From the NCBI RefSeq assembly GCF_014653175.1, contig NZ_BNAG01000002.1:1-64000 (forward strand): DNA of 64,000 nt, read 5' to 3'. A program made the translations under genes and the position numbers. Source of the stretch: Roseivirga thermotolerans (GTDB taxonomy: Bacteria; Bacteroidota; Bacteroidia; Cytophagales; Cyclobacteriaceae). The notes beneath the pieces were generated by a model. It was not told the origin of the DNA. It was given only the letters and a program-made list of their open reading frames with translations, and ran no database searches. Shown piece after piece: positions 8,471 to 18,100 of this stretch (positions within the stretch are counted from its first letter, which is position 1; every line of letters begins with the position of its first letter).

Positions 8471-11400
8471 ATGGTTATAAAGTATTCCAAAACGTACCCG
8501 CTTCTATTTGTGCTTTTCACTGTGCTGTTTGTGGTGAATGAGGCACAAGCACAAGCCTTCAGAGAGAAATTTGGTAAGAATAGAATTCAGTACAAGTATT
8601 TCGACTGGAGTTATTTTGCCTCAGAAAACTTTGAGGTGTATTATTATGAAGGCGGGCAGGGGTTGGCTCGAAAAACCATTGAATATCTCGAAAGTGAGTT
8701 TAACAGGATAACTGAAACCATTGGTTACCCGCCTTATGCCAAAATCAGAATCTTTCTTTACAACTCTGTGGCAGACAAACAGCAGAGCAATGTGGGGGTA
8801 AATGCCGGAGATTTTACGGTTGGTGGAGAAACCGAGTTTGTACAATCTCAGGTAGAGTTGGCTTATTCAGGCGACTACAGTTCTTTTAAGAAGAAGGCAT
8901 TATACAGTGTCACCGAGATGCTGATAGAAGAAATGTTGTACGGTGGCAACATTGCAGAAATGTTCCAAAGCTCTTTCACCAACCCCATTCCGGTTTGGTT
9001 TACAGGCGGTATAGCCAAATATGTGGCCTACGGATGGGATAAAGAATCGGACGATGCGGTAAGAGAATATGTTTCTACCACCTCAGAGGATAAGTTTATT
9101 CGCTTGAGTGCTGAAATGAACAGACTCCTGGGGCAGTCTATTTGGAACTATATTGCTCAGAAATACGGACAGCGCAGTATTTCCAACATTCTAAACCTTG
9201 CCCGAATTATTCGGAACGAAGAAAACAGTATTGAGCGTACTCTTGGAGTACCCTACGAACAGTTTATGAACGAGTGGCGCATTTTTTATAACAACGCCAA
9301 CATTCAGCTTAAAGAGAATAACTATTCTGCTCCCGATCCCGGCACCAAGGTTTCAGGTAAAAATAAAAACGAAGACCGCTACACATCAGTGAAGTTTAGT
9401 CCTGATGGTCGTTTTTTGGCCTATGCAGCGACCAATGAGGGACAGTTTAAAGTAAGGGTACGAAATATGACCAATAATGAGGAGCGGGAGATATTTAAAG
9501 GAGGACTTAAGCTAATCGATCAGGAAGTTTACACACACTATCCTATCCTCAGCTGGGCCGACACGACCACACTGGGTATTGTTTATGCTGAAAATGGCGC
9601 AAATGTTTTGGCAGTAAAGCGATTGGGCGAAAAAGGAGAGCAGAAGCTTAAGATACCTCTTTTGGGTATTATTCAGAGCTTTGATTTTAAAGATGGAGGA
9701 CGACTTGCGGTAATGACCGGCTCAATCAATGATGTTTCTAATGCCTATGTATACAATCTTGTAAGAGGTCAGGTAAGGAAAATAAGTGACGATCGTTTTG
9801 ACGAACGAGATATAAGCTTTTTTGAGGGGTCGAATCAGGTGGTTTTTTCTTCAAACCGATCTACGGATAGTGTTTTTGTATCCGGCCCCGACAGTCTGGA
9901 ACATGTAATGGGTAACCAGTTCAACTTATATACCTATGACATCGACTACCCCGACAGCTCATTTAAACAGCTTACTAATAGCCTGGCTATTAATGAACAA
10001 CCCAAAGCTTTTGGTGGCCACACTGTGGTATTTGTAAGCGACCAACAAGGGATTAAAAATCTTTACTCATACAGTCTGCAAGATTCTACCACAAGGCAGC
10101 TTACTAGTTTTGTTTATAGTATTAAAACCTATGACTATCACCCTCAGAGTGGACAGTTGGCCTTTGTGTCTAATCTGGAAGGAAAAGAAGCTGTGTTTTC
10201 ACAATCTATTGATTTGACTCAGAGCATTTTTACCCCCGTTACTCCCCGAAGGGCTTTGGAGGTAGCAAAGATTATGGCTCAAAGAAGAAGAGAGAGATTG
10301 GGAGAGCAATACAATAAGTTGGATTCTGTGCGAAATGCCGGCCCGTTGGTGCCTCAGAATGTAAGGTCTCCTTTGCAGCAGTTAGATTCCCTCAAAGAAG
10401 GAGCTATTAATACGGAAGAATATGAATTTAAGATAGAGTCTAAAGTCAATACCAAAGACTATCAGTTTGAGAAGCCTTCAGAAGACCCAACGGTGAGTAG
10501 CCGGTCTTTTTTGAGTATATACCAGAACACGCGGTCTACAGATAAAATACAAGGGCCGGCACCTTATGAAAACCGTTTTCAGACGGACAATCTGGTGACA
10601 TCTTTTGTAATTGATCAGTTACGATCATTTAGCCAGCTCATGGAAATCCAAATGAATGATTACTTACAAAACCATCGGTTCAAAGGTAGTTTGCTGGTGC
10701 CGTTGAGCTTCAATCAGGGATATGACATATCTGGTGAGTACGAATATCTCAAAGACCGACTCGACTACAGTGTGAAATACTACCGCAAGAGCATCGTACG
10801 AATCGATCCGCAGCGTTTCTTGAATCAACGGTTCAATCTAAGCACTTTTAGTGTGGGAGCCAGCTATCCGTTCAGCCATAAGTTGCGCGTAGACTTTAAC
10901 CCCTTCTTGGCTCAAACCAACTACATAGACAGAGATATACGTTTACTTATACCAAGTAATAATCCCTCCCAGTTCGTTTCGGAGAGTACAGCAACATATG
11001 GAGGCTTTAATACCTCTTTGGTATTTGACAACAGCGTGGTGGTGGGAACTAACCTTCACCAGGGAACTCGTGCAAAGGTGAGGTTTGAGTCTTTTCTGAA
11101 AATGAATTCTGAAGCTGTAAGCTTCAGTAATGTACAAGTAGACCTAAGACATTACTTTAGAGTGAACAAGGGGATATACCTTGCCGGTCGATTCTTCTAT
11201 GGATCGTATTTTGGCAATGCACCTAAGAAGTATTTGTTGGGTGGAGTAGATAACTGGGCCTTTAACAGTACCGAATCTTCGAATGCCGAAGTTAATCCGT
11301 TGGACTTCCAGACCTTGTTCGATAATAGCGATGTGCTGTTCCATCAGTTTACGAACCTTAGAGGTTACAACTACAACACATTTCAGGGTAAGAATGTAAT

Positions 11401-11755
11401 GACCTTTTCAGGGGAAATACGTTTCCCAATCAACCAATTGCTTACCAATTCTGAGCTTAAGTCCAACTTTTTGAGGAACCTTCAGGTTATTGGATACTAT
11501 GACATAGGTTCGGCCTGGGACGACCTTTCTCCGTTCAAGCCCAAGAACAATCTGAATATTGAGGAAATCAGGAATGAAGGTTCTCCGTTTACTGCCGTAA
11601 TCAACAATTTTTCAAACCCATGGTTGCAAAGTACCGGGGTGGGGGTAAGAACCATGTTGTTTGGTTTCTTTAGCCGAATAGACTTTTCGTTCCCAATACG
11701 CAATTTTGAAATGCTCAACCCTAAACTGCAACTGTCTTTTGGCTACGACTTTTAG
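8471..11755 (+). CDS. TolB-like beta-propeller protein with C-terminal outer-membrane barrel
   Basis: This 1094-residue protein has a signal peptide (cleavage near AQAQA, residue 28). Residues about 30-280 resemble a peptidase-MA (gluzincin) domain, seen in segments such as FEVYYYEGG and PVWFTGGIAKYV, but the place where HExxH should be reads EMLIEEMLYGG, so it is probably not a working peptidase. Residues about 300-590 hold WD40/PD40 (TolB-type) propeller blades such as VKFSPDGRFLAYAA and VVFSSNRSTDS. The last 350 residues look like a surface-antigen (BamA-type) barrel, ending in LQLSFGYDF with terminal aromatic residue. It is probably an outer-membrane protein with a periplasmic propeller; function unknown. 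Homologues are often labelled translocation protein TolB, which is misleading. Confidence 0.8.
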   Translation: MVIKYSKTYPLLFVLFTVLFVVNEAQAQAFREKFGKNRIQYKYFDWSYFASENFEVYYYEGGQGLARKTIEYLESEFNRITETIGYPPYAKIRIFLYNSVADKQQSNVGVNAGDFTVGGETEFVQSQVELAYSGDYSSFKKKALYSVTEMLIEEMLYGGNIAEMFQSSFTNPIPVWFTGGIAKYVAYGWDKESDDAVREYVSTTSEDKFIRLSAEMNRLLGQSIWNYIAQKYGQRSISNILNLARIIRNEENSIERTLGVPYEQFMNEWRIFYNNANIQLKENNYSAPDPGTKVSGKNKNEDRYTSVKFSPDGRFLAYAATNEGQFKVRVRNMTNNEEREIFKGGLKLIDQEVYTHYPILSWADTTTLGIVYAENGANVLAVKRLGEKGEQKLKIPLLGIIQSFDFKDGGRLAVMTGSINDVSNAYVYNLVRGQVRKISDDRFDERDISFFEGSNQVVFSSNRSTDSVFVSGPDSLEHVMGNQFNLYTYDIDYPDSSFKQLTNSLAINEQPKAFGGHTVVFVSDQQGIKNLYSYSLQDSTTRQLTSFVYSIKTYDYHPQSGQLAFVSNLEGKEAVFSQSIDLTQSIFTPVTPRRALEVAKIMAQRRRERLGEQYNKLDSVRNAGPLVPQNVRSPLQQLDSLKEGAINTEEYEFKIESKVNTKDYQFEKPSEDPTVSSRSFLSIYQNTRSTDKIQGPAPYENRFQTDNLVTSFVIDQLRSFSQLMEIQMNDYLQNHRFKGSLLVPLSFNQGYDISGEYEYLKDRLDYSVKYYRKSIVRIDPQRFLNQRFNLSTFSVGASYPFSHKLRVDFNPFLAQTNYIDRDIRLLIPSNNPSQFVSESTATYGGFNTSLVFDNSVVVGTNLHQGTRAKVRFESFLKMNSEAVSFSNVQVDLRHYFRVNKGIYLAGRFFYGSYFGNAPKKYLLGGVDNWAFNSTESSNAEVNPLDFQTLFDNSDVLFHQFTNLRGYNYNTFQGKNVMTFSGEIRFPINQLLTNSELKSNFLRNLQVIGYYDIGSAWDDLSPFKPKNNLNIEEIRNEGSPFTAVINNFSNPWLQSTGVGVRTMLFGFFSRIDFSFPIRNFEMLNPKLQLSFGYDF

Positions 11756-11776
11756 TTTATTAGAAGTCAATTAACC

Positions 11777-11784
11777 TATTTTTG
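11777..11784 (+). promoter_or_regulatory. Candidate -7 promoter box for the yicC gene
   Basis: TATTTTTG matches the Bacteroidota TAnnTTTG box and lies 18 bases before the ATG at 11802, after the stop of the preceding gene. No TTTG at the expected -33 position, so only half of the promoter is recognisable. Confidence 0.35.
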
Positions 11785-11801
11785 TGCATTAATTAGAAAG
11801 C

Positions 11802-12683
11802 ATGCTAAAGTCAATGACCGGCTACGGCCGCACCAAAGGTACCGTTAAAGGCTATCAGGTAGATGTTGAAATTCGAACGCTGAACTCTAAGTTTCTCGAT
11901 GTTCAACTTAAAGTTCCACGCCTGTTTCAAAGCAAAGAACTGGAGATTCGTTCCTTACTTTCCGAAGGTCTTACCCGGGGTAAACTGGCCGTGACCATAG
12001 ACATGGTTCAGGATGCAGAAGCCGATAGCTCTAACCAGGTAAACCATGAATTATTTAAGAAGTATTACAAGGAGTTTGAGGCTTTGGCAAAGGAAGTAAA
12101 TGCCAACCAATCCGATCTTTTTCGTTTGGCTTTACATAGCCCCGATGTAATGAATGGATCTGCTTTAGATGAAGAAGAACTTGAAGAACAGTGGAAGGGA
12201 GTAAAAAAGTTATTGGCCGAGGCTATAGTGTCTTGTAATAACTTTAGGCAGCAGGAGGGTGCAAGTTTGGCTGCCGAGCTTGCCAACTACATAGATAGTA
12301 TTGGTAGTTTTCTGGAACAGGTGAAAGCACTGGATCCCGAGAGAGCAGAAGCCATACGCGAACGGATACTGAAGCATCAGAAAGAGATAGAAAGCTCCGA
12401 TGAATTTGATAAAAATCGGTTTGAACAGGAAATGATCTACTACATCGAGAAGCTTGATATTTCTGAAGAACTGGTTCGGCTGAGTAACCACCTCAGTTAC
12501 TTTAAGGAAGTAATGGGCGAGAGTGACTCGCAAGGGAAAAAACTGGGTTTCATAAGCCAGGAGATTGGTCGCGAGATAAATACTATAGGCTCAAAGGCTA
12601 ACTATGCACCTATTCAGAAGTTAGTGGTTGGAATGAAAGATGAGTTGGAGAAGATTAAAGAACAGTTACTCAACATTATATAG
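11802..12683 (+). CDS. YicC/YloC family endoribonuclease
   Basis: The protein starts with the family signature MLKSMTGYGR and continues with VEIRTLNSKFLD, both diagnostic of YicC/YloC. The C-terminal DUF1732 part is also plain (DISEELVRLSNHL at about 227, GFISQEIGREINTIGSKA at about 249). Family members are cytoplasmic homo-hexameric endoribonucleases; E. coli YicC is linked to degradation of a small RNA and growth under stress. Length 293 residues, normal. It has its own promoter-like box and converges on the tonB genes that follow. Confidence 0.95.
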   Translation: MLKSMTGYGRTKGTVKGYQVDVEIRTLNSKFLDVQLKVPRLFQSKELEIRSLLSEGLTRGKLAVTIDMVQDAEADSSNQVNHELFKKYYKEFEALAKEVNANQSDLFRLALHSPDVMNGSALDEEELEEQWKGVKKLLAEAIVSCNNFRQQEGASLAAELANYIDSIGSFLEQVKALDPERAEAIRERILKHQKEIESSDEFDKNRFEQEMIYYIEKLDISEELVRLSNHLSYFKEVMGESDSQGKKLGFISQEIGREINTIGSKANYAPIQKLVVGMKDELEKIKEQLLNII

Positions 12684-12795
12684 TTTTTTCAGCCTAACAA
12701 AAGGGGCCTTCAGGTACTTCTTTTGCTTTCCGAATACTTCTGTGTTTTTTACTTGAGGGCCTGACACTGCTTTTTGTGAGTTTTTGCGGATTGCC

Positions 12796-12837
12796 CCGGT
12801 AATGCGAGAACCTGGGATATTGTCCTCATATTACCGG
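12796..12837. repeat. Inverted repeat between convergent yicC and tonB
   Basis: CCGGTAAT (12796-12803) is perfectly complementary to ATTACCGG (12830-12837), and GAG (12806-12808) pairs with CTC (12825-12827), giving a 13-position stem with a two-base internal mismatch and a 16-base loop. There is no T tract. A weaker stem, 12705-12715 with 12751-12761, lies next to it. The pair could act as a bidirectional terminator or mRNA stabiliser for the convergent genes. Confidence 0.5.
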
Positions 12838-12853
12838 AGCGTTGCTGAATCTT

Positions 12854-13519
12854 TTATTTAAGTACAAAGTGTATAAACATGGACATTCTTGATTTAACAG
12901 GATTGCCGCGTTGAAGCCCTGGATTCCATTTGGGCGACATCTCAAGCACGCGTTTGGCTTCTTCATCACAGCCGCCACCAATTTCGCGAAGTACTTGCAC
13001 GTCAGATATATTACCCTCTTTATCTACCACAAAGCTCAGAAGTACTTTGCCCTCAATCCCTGATCGTTTGGCAAACTTAGGGTAGTTAAGGTTCTTTTTA
13101 AGAAACTTGATCCAAGCTTCTTGACCACCTGGAAAGCTGGCGTTAGTTTCTGCAATGACAATTTCATCATTAGTTACTTCATCTTCCTGTTTGGTAAAGA
13201 CGAAGTCCTCCATTAGGTCTTCTTCATTGTTTAGGTCAATAATAGGATCTTCCAGCTCGGGAAGGTCAATTTTATTCTCTACCTCAATGAGTTTTATAAC
13301 CTGTGGTACCTTAGGAGGTTTGGGCTGTTCAAATTCCGTAGGAGGAATTACCGGATCTTCGAATACTTGGTTCTCATTGAATACAATGATTTCCGGTTCT
13401 ACAGTAGCCTTAATCTGAAAGGCTGAGAATACGAGCAGAAGGCTGCAACAGAGACCTATGCTAAAGAAAAGGCTGGTTTTTCTCGCATAGTCGATAGATT
13501 TGTTCTTCTTGAGTTCCAT
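12854..13519 (-). CDS. Energy transducer TonB (second of a tandem pair)
   Basis: TonB passes proton-motive-force energy from ExbB-ExbD in the inner membrane to outer-membrane receptors. The 221-residue protein has a short cytoplasmic N-terminus, one membrane helix (about 14-36), an acidic and Pro-rich periplasmic linker with repeated PPTEF/PKPPK and Glu-Asp runs, and a C-terminal TonB domain from about 128 with SFPGGQEAW, YPKFAKRSGIEGKV and the Bacteroidota signature IGGGCDEEAKRVL. It is a clear paralogue of the gene just upstream (13602-14276), separated from it by a terminator, so it has its own promoter. ExbB/ExbD are not in the window. Confidence 0.9.
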   Translation of the reverse strand: MELKKNKSIDYARKTSLFFSIGLCCSLLLVFSAFQIKATVEPEIIVFNENQVFEDPVIPPTEFEQPKPPKVPQVIKLIEVENKIDLPELEDPIIDLNNEEDLMEDFVFTKQEDEVTNDEIVIAETNASFPGGQEAWIKFLKKNLNYPKFAKRSGIEGKVLLSFVVDKEGNISDVQVLREIGGGCDEEAKRVLEMSPKWNPGLQRGNPVKSRMSMFIHFVLK

Positions 13520-13521
13520 AC

Positions 13522-13559
13522 TAACTAATTTTATAGTATTAAAACTAATAAATTAGTTA
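13522..13559 (-). promoter_or_regulatory. 10-bp inverted repeat over the tonB promoter
   Basis: TAACTAATTT (13522-13531) and AAATTAGTTA (13550-13559) are perfect inverted copies spaced 18 bases apart, directly upstream of the tonB ATG (13519). On the minus strand the space between them holds TAGTTTTA, a near match to the -7 box, with TTTG 19 bases earlier (inside the preceding terminator tail). A dimeric regulator could bind here; iron or receptor demand would be a natural signal, but that is inference. Confidence 0.4.
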
Positions 13560-13570
13560 ATCACATCAAA

Positions 13571-13596
13571 GAAAAAGCCCACTCATTTGTGGGCTT
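13571..13596 (-). terminator. Rho-independent terminator after the first tonB
   Basis: On the minus strand the perfect 8-bp stem AAGCCCAC/GTGGGCTT (13589-13596 with 13575-13582, loop of six) runs into TTTTTCTTTG. It lies six bases after the stop of the tonB gene at 13602. Confidence 0.85.
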
Positions 13597-13601
13597 ATTA
13601 T

Positions 13602-14276
13602 TTACTTCAGTTTAAATACTATTCTGAATTGCATTCTGGACTTTACTGGTCTACCTCTTTGTTTTCCAGGGTTCCATTTTGGAGACTCTTTAAGTACTCG
13701 AACGGCTTCTTCGTCACATCCACCGCCAATACCTCTCATTACCTGAATGTCTGAAATGTTTCCTTCTTTATCTACAATGAATGAAAGGAAAACGGCACCT
13801 TCAATACCCATTCTTTTTGCTTGACGCGGGTACTCAAGGTTTTTATTCAGATACTTATACCATTCAGCATCTCCACCAGGGAAAGAAGCTTGCTCTTCTA
13901 CAATCATGAATACCTGATCGGCTTCTTCTTCTTCTGGTTCTTCTTCGAAAACAATTTCTTCTACTTCTGTTTCCTCAGTGATTTCCACATCTAAGTCAAT
14001 CTCAATTTCTTCTTCGATTTCCTCTTCATCAGGGATTTCGATAATCTGAGGTTGCTTGATTGGTGGAGGAGGTGGTGGTGGCTGCTCGGTAGGAGGTATC
14101 TCAGTCAATTCCTCAAAATCATCCGGAGCCATACCTAGATCCATTAGCTCACCTTCTTCATATTGTTTCCATTCGAAGGCGGCCAAAGTGATCGAAAGGC
14201 TCAAGATGAGGCCAAGTGCCATAAACATGGTGGCCTTTCTGTTAACGTCCGCCTTTGGACTCTTCTTTAATTCCAT
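13602..14276 (-). CDS. Energy transducer TonB (first of a tandem pair)
   Basis: A 224-residue TonB with one N-terminal membrane helix (about 15-35), a linker with a polyproline run (PPPPPPP at about 67) and long acidic stretches of Glu/Asp, and a C-terminal TonB domain with ASFPGGDAEW, YPRQAKRMGIEGAVFLSF and GGGCDEEAVRVL. The C-terminal 95 residues are nearly the same as those of the neighbouring tonB while the linkers differ, which points to a tandem duplication with freedom to vary in the spacer. It is probably the last gene of the ruvA-sprA-gcvH-vanZ group and is closed by its own terminator. Confidence 0.92.
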   Translation of the reverse strand: MELKKSPKADVNRKATMFMALGLILSLSITLAAFEWKQYEEGELMDLGMAPDDFEELTEIPPTEQPPPPPPPIKQPQIIEIPDEEEIEEEIEIDLDVEITEETEVEEIVFEEEPEEEEADQVFMIVEEQASFPGGDAEWYKYLNKNLEYPRQAKRMGIEGAVFLSFIVDKEGNISDIQVMRGIGGGCDEEAVRVLKESPKWNPGKQRGRPVKSRMQFRIVFKLK

Positions 14277-14301
14277 AACACTGTTTAGTTAGATTCTAAA
14301 A

Positions 14302-14703
14302 CTATAATATTAGTTTTTCAAACGCAAGCTTATTTTTGATAAAAATCATAAAAACAATCACGCCAAACAAGGCTCCCAGAAAATTTGCCAACAAATCGTA
14401 AATATCTGCCATTCGGCCGGGTATCCATTGCTGGAGAATTTCTAGAATTGCACCGAAAACTAAGCATATAGTTAACGATAGCTTCTTGTAATTTGTTTCC
14501 TTGCTTTCCAGTTTTCCTTGCAGCTGATAACCAGACAGAACAAGAATACTGAATATGAAAAACACCCCTAAGTGGGCTAATTTGTCATATGAGAGAAGTT
14601 TAGACTCTGGAAAGGAGTCTTGAGGCAGCAGCATTAAAACGGCCACAATGGTACCCCAAACTCTGGCAGGCCATAGTGCATAGGGCCTCCAACGTTCCAG
14701 CAT
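14302..14703 (-). CDS. VanZ family membrane protein
   Basis: A 133-residue membrane protein with about four helices. The VanZ pattern is visible: YDKLAHLGVFFIFSIL near residue 40, then EILQQWIPGRMADIYDLLANFLGALFG shown in part as ILQQWIPGR and DLLANFLGA near 90-110. VanZ-like proteins are linked to teicoplanin resistance in enterococci, but in Bacteroidota the role is unknown. It starts two bases after the gcvH stop, which argues for co-transcription with gcvH and sprA. Confidence 0.85.
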   Translation of the reverse strand: MLERWRPYALWPARVWGTIVAVLMLLPQDSFPESKLLSYDKLAHLGVFFIFSILVLSGYQLQGKLESKETNYKKLSLTICLVFGAILEILQQWIPGRMADIYDLLANFLGALFGVIVFMIFIKNKLAFEKLIL

Positions 14704-14704
14704 C

Positions 14705-15085
14705 TTAACCTCCTATATGTGCTTTGTAGTCATCGGCCGACAGCAGACCATCTAATTCCGATGGGTCAGACAATTTTATCTTAATCATCCAGCCATCTTC
14801 GTATGGACTTTCGTTTACCTTTTCCGGGGAGTCGTCCAGGTCTTCGTTTACGGCAATTATTTCACCGCTTACAGGCATAAACAGGTCTGAAACTGTTTTT
14901 ACAGCTTCTACTGTGCCAAAGACCTCGTTGGTATCGATGGTCTCTCCTTCGGTTTCAATTTCTACATAAACAATATCACCCAATTCGCCTTGGGCAAAGT
15001 CTGTGATACCTACGGTAACCTCATCACCGTCAACCTTAACCCATTCGTGGTCTTTTGTGTACTTTAAGTTTGCAGGAACGTTCAT
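14705..15085 (-). CDS. gcvH: Glycine cleavage system H protein
   Basis: GcvH is the lipoyl carrier that moves the aminomethyl group between the P, T and L proteins of the glycine cleavage system. The lipoylated Lys63 is in the canonical EAVKTVSDL segment, and the ends (KYTKDHEWV near the start, GWMIKI near 100) match the family. The longer frame from the ATG at 15100 adds five residues; the ATG at 15085 gives the usual MNVPANLKYT start and 126 residues, and leaves a leader after the TAATTTTG box at 15108-15115, so it is preferred. The gene follows sprA, an arrangement commonly kept in Bacteroidota; P and T proteins are not here. Confidence 0.94.
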   Translation of the reverse strand: MNVPANLKYTKDHEWVKVDGDEVTVGITDFAQGELGDIVYVEIETEGETIDTNEVFGTVEAVKTVSDLFMPVSGEIIAVNEDLDDSPEKVNESPYEDGWMIKIKLSDPSELDGLLSADDYKAHIGG

Positions 15086-15107
15086 ATGGTCAATTCTCAA
15101 TTTGCAC

Positions 15108-15115
15108 CAAAATTA
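15108..15115 (-). promoter_or_regulatory. Candidate -7 promoter box for gcvH
   Basis: Minus-strand TAATTTTG fits TAnnTTTG and lies between the sprA stop and the gcvH ATG, 22 bases before 15085. No TTTG at the -33 spacing is seen. Confidence 0.3.
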
Positions 15116-15140
15116 CATGCTTTCATGAGAATTGCAGGCT

Positions 15141-18100
15141 TTATTGTGACAAACTGAACTGAATTCTTCCACCAAAGGTGGTGCGGGCGTTTAGGAAGCT
15201 TGTAGACACTCTTGGGTCATTAATATTCTTGTCGAAATAGAAGGTGACTAGCAGGGCCTCACTAATCTTGTAGTCTACGGTTGGGTTTAGTCGGAAAACC
15301 CTAATACCATCAGTTATTATCGGTTCTTCTCCAATTCTACGTTGCACCACCTTGCGGTCGCTTATGTTCATTGTGAGGTTAAACCGCAGCTCATTGGGGA
15401 GCGATTCTTTGCGCCCATTAATTCTGAAAGGAATTTGAACTCCTGTACGGGCAAAGTTTACAGTAAGTCTAAAGGCCTTATTGGTCATTTCTGTTACTTG
15501 TATGTTAGACAGGTTCAGGGCCAGGTTTCTTTCCCTGTCATAGTTCAGGTTGAATCCCCAACTTGACTTTGTTCTCAGGTTAATGCCAATGAATGGAGCC
15601 ATTCTTTCGGTGAGTACAACCTGTTGGGCAAGATATACGGGAACCAGGTCTCCGTTTTCGTTCAATTCTGAGGCCAGCCCGGCTTCTCTCAGATTGTTGT
15701 CTAAGGTGAGCCCAGAAGTATAAAGGGGGGAGTTGACAAAATTGGAGACATCGTATTTGCTACTGTATGCATGAGAAATAGAAACGGTGCTAAACACCTC
15801 ATTGATGGTCGGTATTTTTGACAGGCCGTTGTATTGCAAACTCCAGTTGGGTATGGGCCACTTGGGAAATGGGCTTGTGTCGGCTTTATCGGGCGATTGC
15901 CCACTGTAGGCTGCAACGAAGGCAGGAATAACCACTTCCTGAGAGTTAATTCCATACTCTCCGTTGTTGTTCAGTCCATCGAGTCTTTGTTTAATACTGC
16001 TTCTGTAGGCTTCAAAGTTTTGAAAGAGGGGAGAGCTGTTGTCGGCATTATCCTTATCAAAGGCTGTTTTTATCATTAAGAAGGAGATGCCGTAGGTTCC
16101 TGTTCGGTTTGGGTTAATGCTAATGAAACTGTCGGTATCGGGGTCGTTGCGGAATATTTCCTGATAGTTTTCTGTGAAGCTCTTTCGGCCTGAAAGGGTT
16201 ACCCTAAAGTCTTGGAAGGGCTCAACCAGAGCTTCGTAGCTGAATTGAGTAGCCCGGTTTTGCTGGAAGGGATTCGTTAGAAACTCGCTTGGTGCATACA
16301 GGTTGTTCGAAGCCAGCACATGCCGGATGTCATTGTCTTGAGAACCAAGTATGAAGCCCAGTCCCGGATTTTCGAAATCACGGTCTAGCCCAAACAGGTA
16401 AACATCTGGCATGTAGCCCGGTAGTACGGTTCCTTCGCCTTGAGAATAGCTAAAGTTTATGCTTCTCAGTGCCATTAAAGTTCTTAGGAAACCCTTGGTT
16501 AGGGGTATGTCTGCCAGGCTTTTTCTAGCCGAGGTATCGGCCGCAGCATTTCTGCCGGTTGGCCGTGTCCGGCTTCTCGAAGGAGAGTTTATCTTTCTGA
16601 GCACCCCAATGTTATTGTATAGTTTTACAAGATCTATTTTGCCCGAAAGTCCAATTTCGCGGGTGTTGTTGGCTAGGTTGCCCAACGTATCTCGCTGCCC
16701 AATGGCACCGGCTTTCCAATTGAAGTTGGTGGTGTAGCTCAGGTCGGAGTTAATCCAGTTGGTTGCCGGAAGTTTATCGAACGGCAGCGTGTAGGTGCTG
16801 CGTATGTTGTGAGTATAGTTTTTAATTCGCCCCAACTTCTTAAAGTTGGTGAGTACAGAGTCTCGTTTCACTTCTGTGTCTATATCACCTTCAGGCTCAT
16901 CAATAATAGCATTTACTCTTGCCGTATAGTCGAGGGTGAGTCGTTGCGCAAGATCCCAGTTTACGGCATAGGTTCTGTCGAAGGTGAATGACTTTTCATA
17001 ATAAGGATCAATGCCATCTGTACCCAGGTCGGCATTTCTCAGTTGGGTTTTTAGAAAACTTCGGTTTACGTCTCCATTAATGGAAATGGAGGTAGGAATC
17101 GGGTTGAAGTTGAAGTCTTTGATTAGTTGCAGCCATTTGGAGTCGAAAAGGCTTACGTTTTGAAAAGGAGCAATGTTGAGGGCTTTGGGTTTGTAGTTGT
17201 AGTTGACCGCACCACGGTAGTTTCTAAAATCGTAAAGAGCGGTGTTGATGTTGCTGCGAGTTATTTCATTGTAGGCATACGTAAAGCTGAAGTTTTCGAT
17301 AGCCCAGGGCAGATTAAGACGATTTTCTCCGGTAGCTCGTTTTCTTACGTTGGAGAAATTGAAGCTTCTTCTTTTAGATATGTCTATTACTTTGTTCAGG
17401 TAGTCGTCTCTTTCTTGTTCTTCTTCAAAACTGTCCAGAACATCTTCCAGTGGTAAATCAGGATCCAGAGGATCGAATTGAGGTACCGATCGGGCATGTT
17501 CAACACTAAAAAAGGCAGGTATTTCCAGTCCCCAGTCTTCCGGGAAAAACTTGTGGAGGGCCACACTGGTAGAAATATCATAGGCGGTAGTTTTCTCGCG
17601 GTTTCTTTCCGATACCTTGTCCGATATCCCTCCAAAACCTATGGAAGAATGAGCAAAGCTTGCGCTCAGGTTGCCCAGGTCGGCCAATTGAGCATCTAGT
17701 CGGGCATTGGCCGCCCAACCCGATTTTGAGTCGAAGTCGGTAACTCTTAGCTCATTGGCCCACAGATAGAACGATTTGGGTTCTGCATCGGGCGAGCTTG
17801 GGTTTCTTACACCAATCATTAGGGTTTGCACCGAACTCATGTCAGGGCGACCCACCACTGTAACATTGTATTTACCTACTGTTTGGGTGAAGGGCAGGTT
17901 GAGGTTGGCATTTTGCCTGTTTCTTGCCGCTTTTACTTCATACAACCTGTCAAACGCTATATCTATCTCATTAGCTTCGGGCCAAATTTGTTCGGGCGAT
18001 AGTTCTCCCGGTTGTGTCATGGTGAGCGGGACCTCTATCTCATAGTAATTCTCTGTAAAATCGGTTCCCAATCGTATAAAAGCAGTCACTTCTCCAGGCT

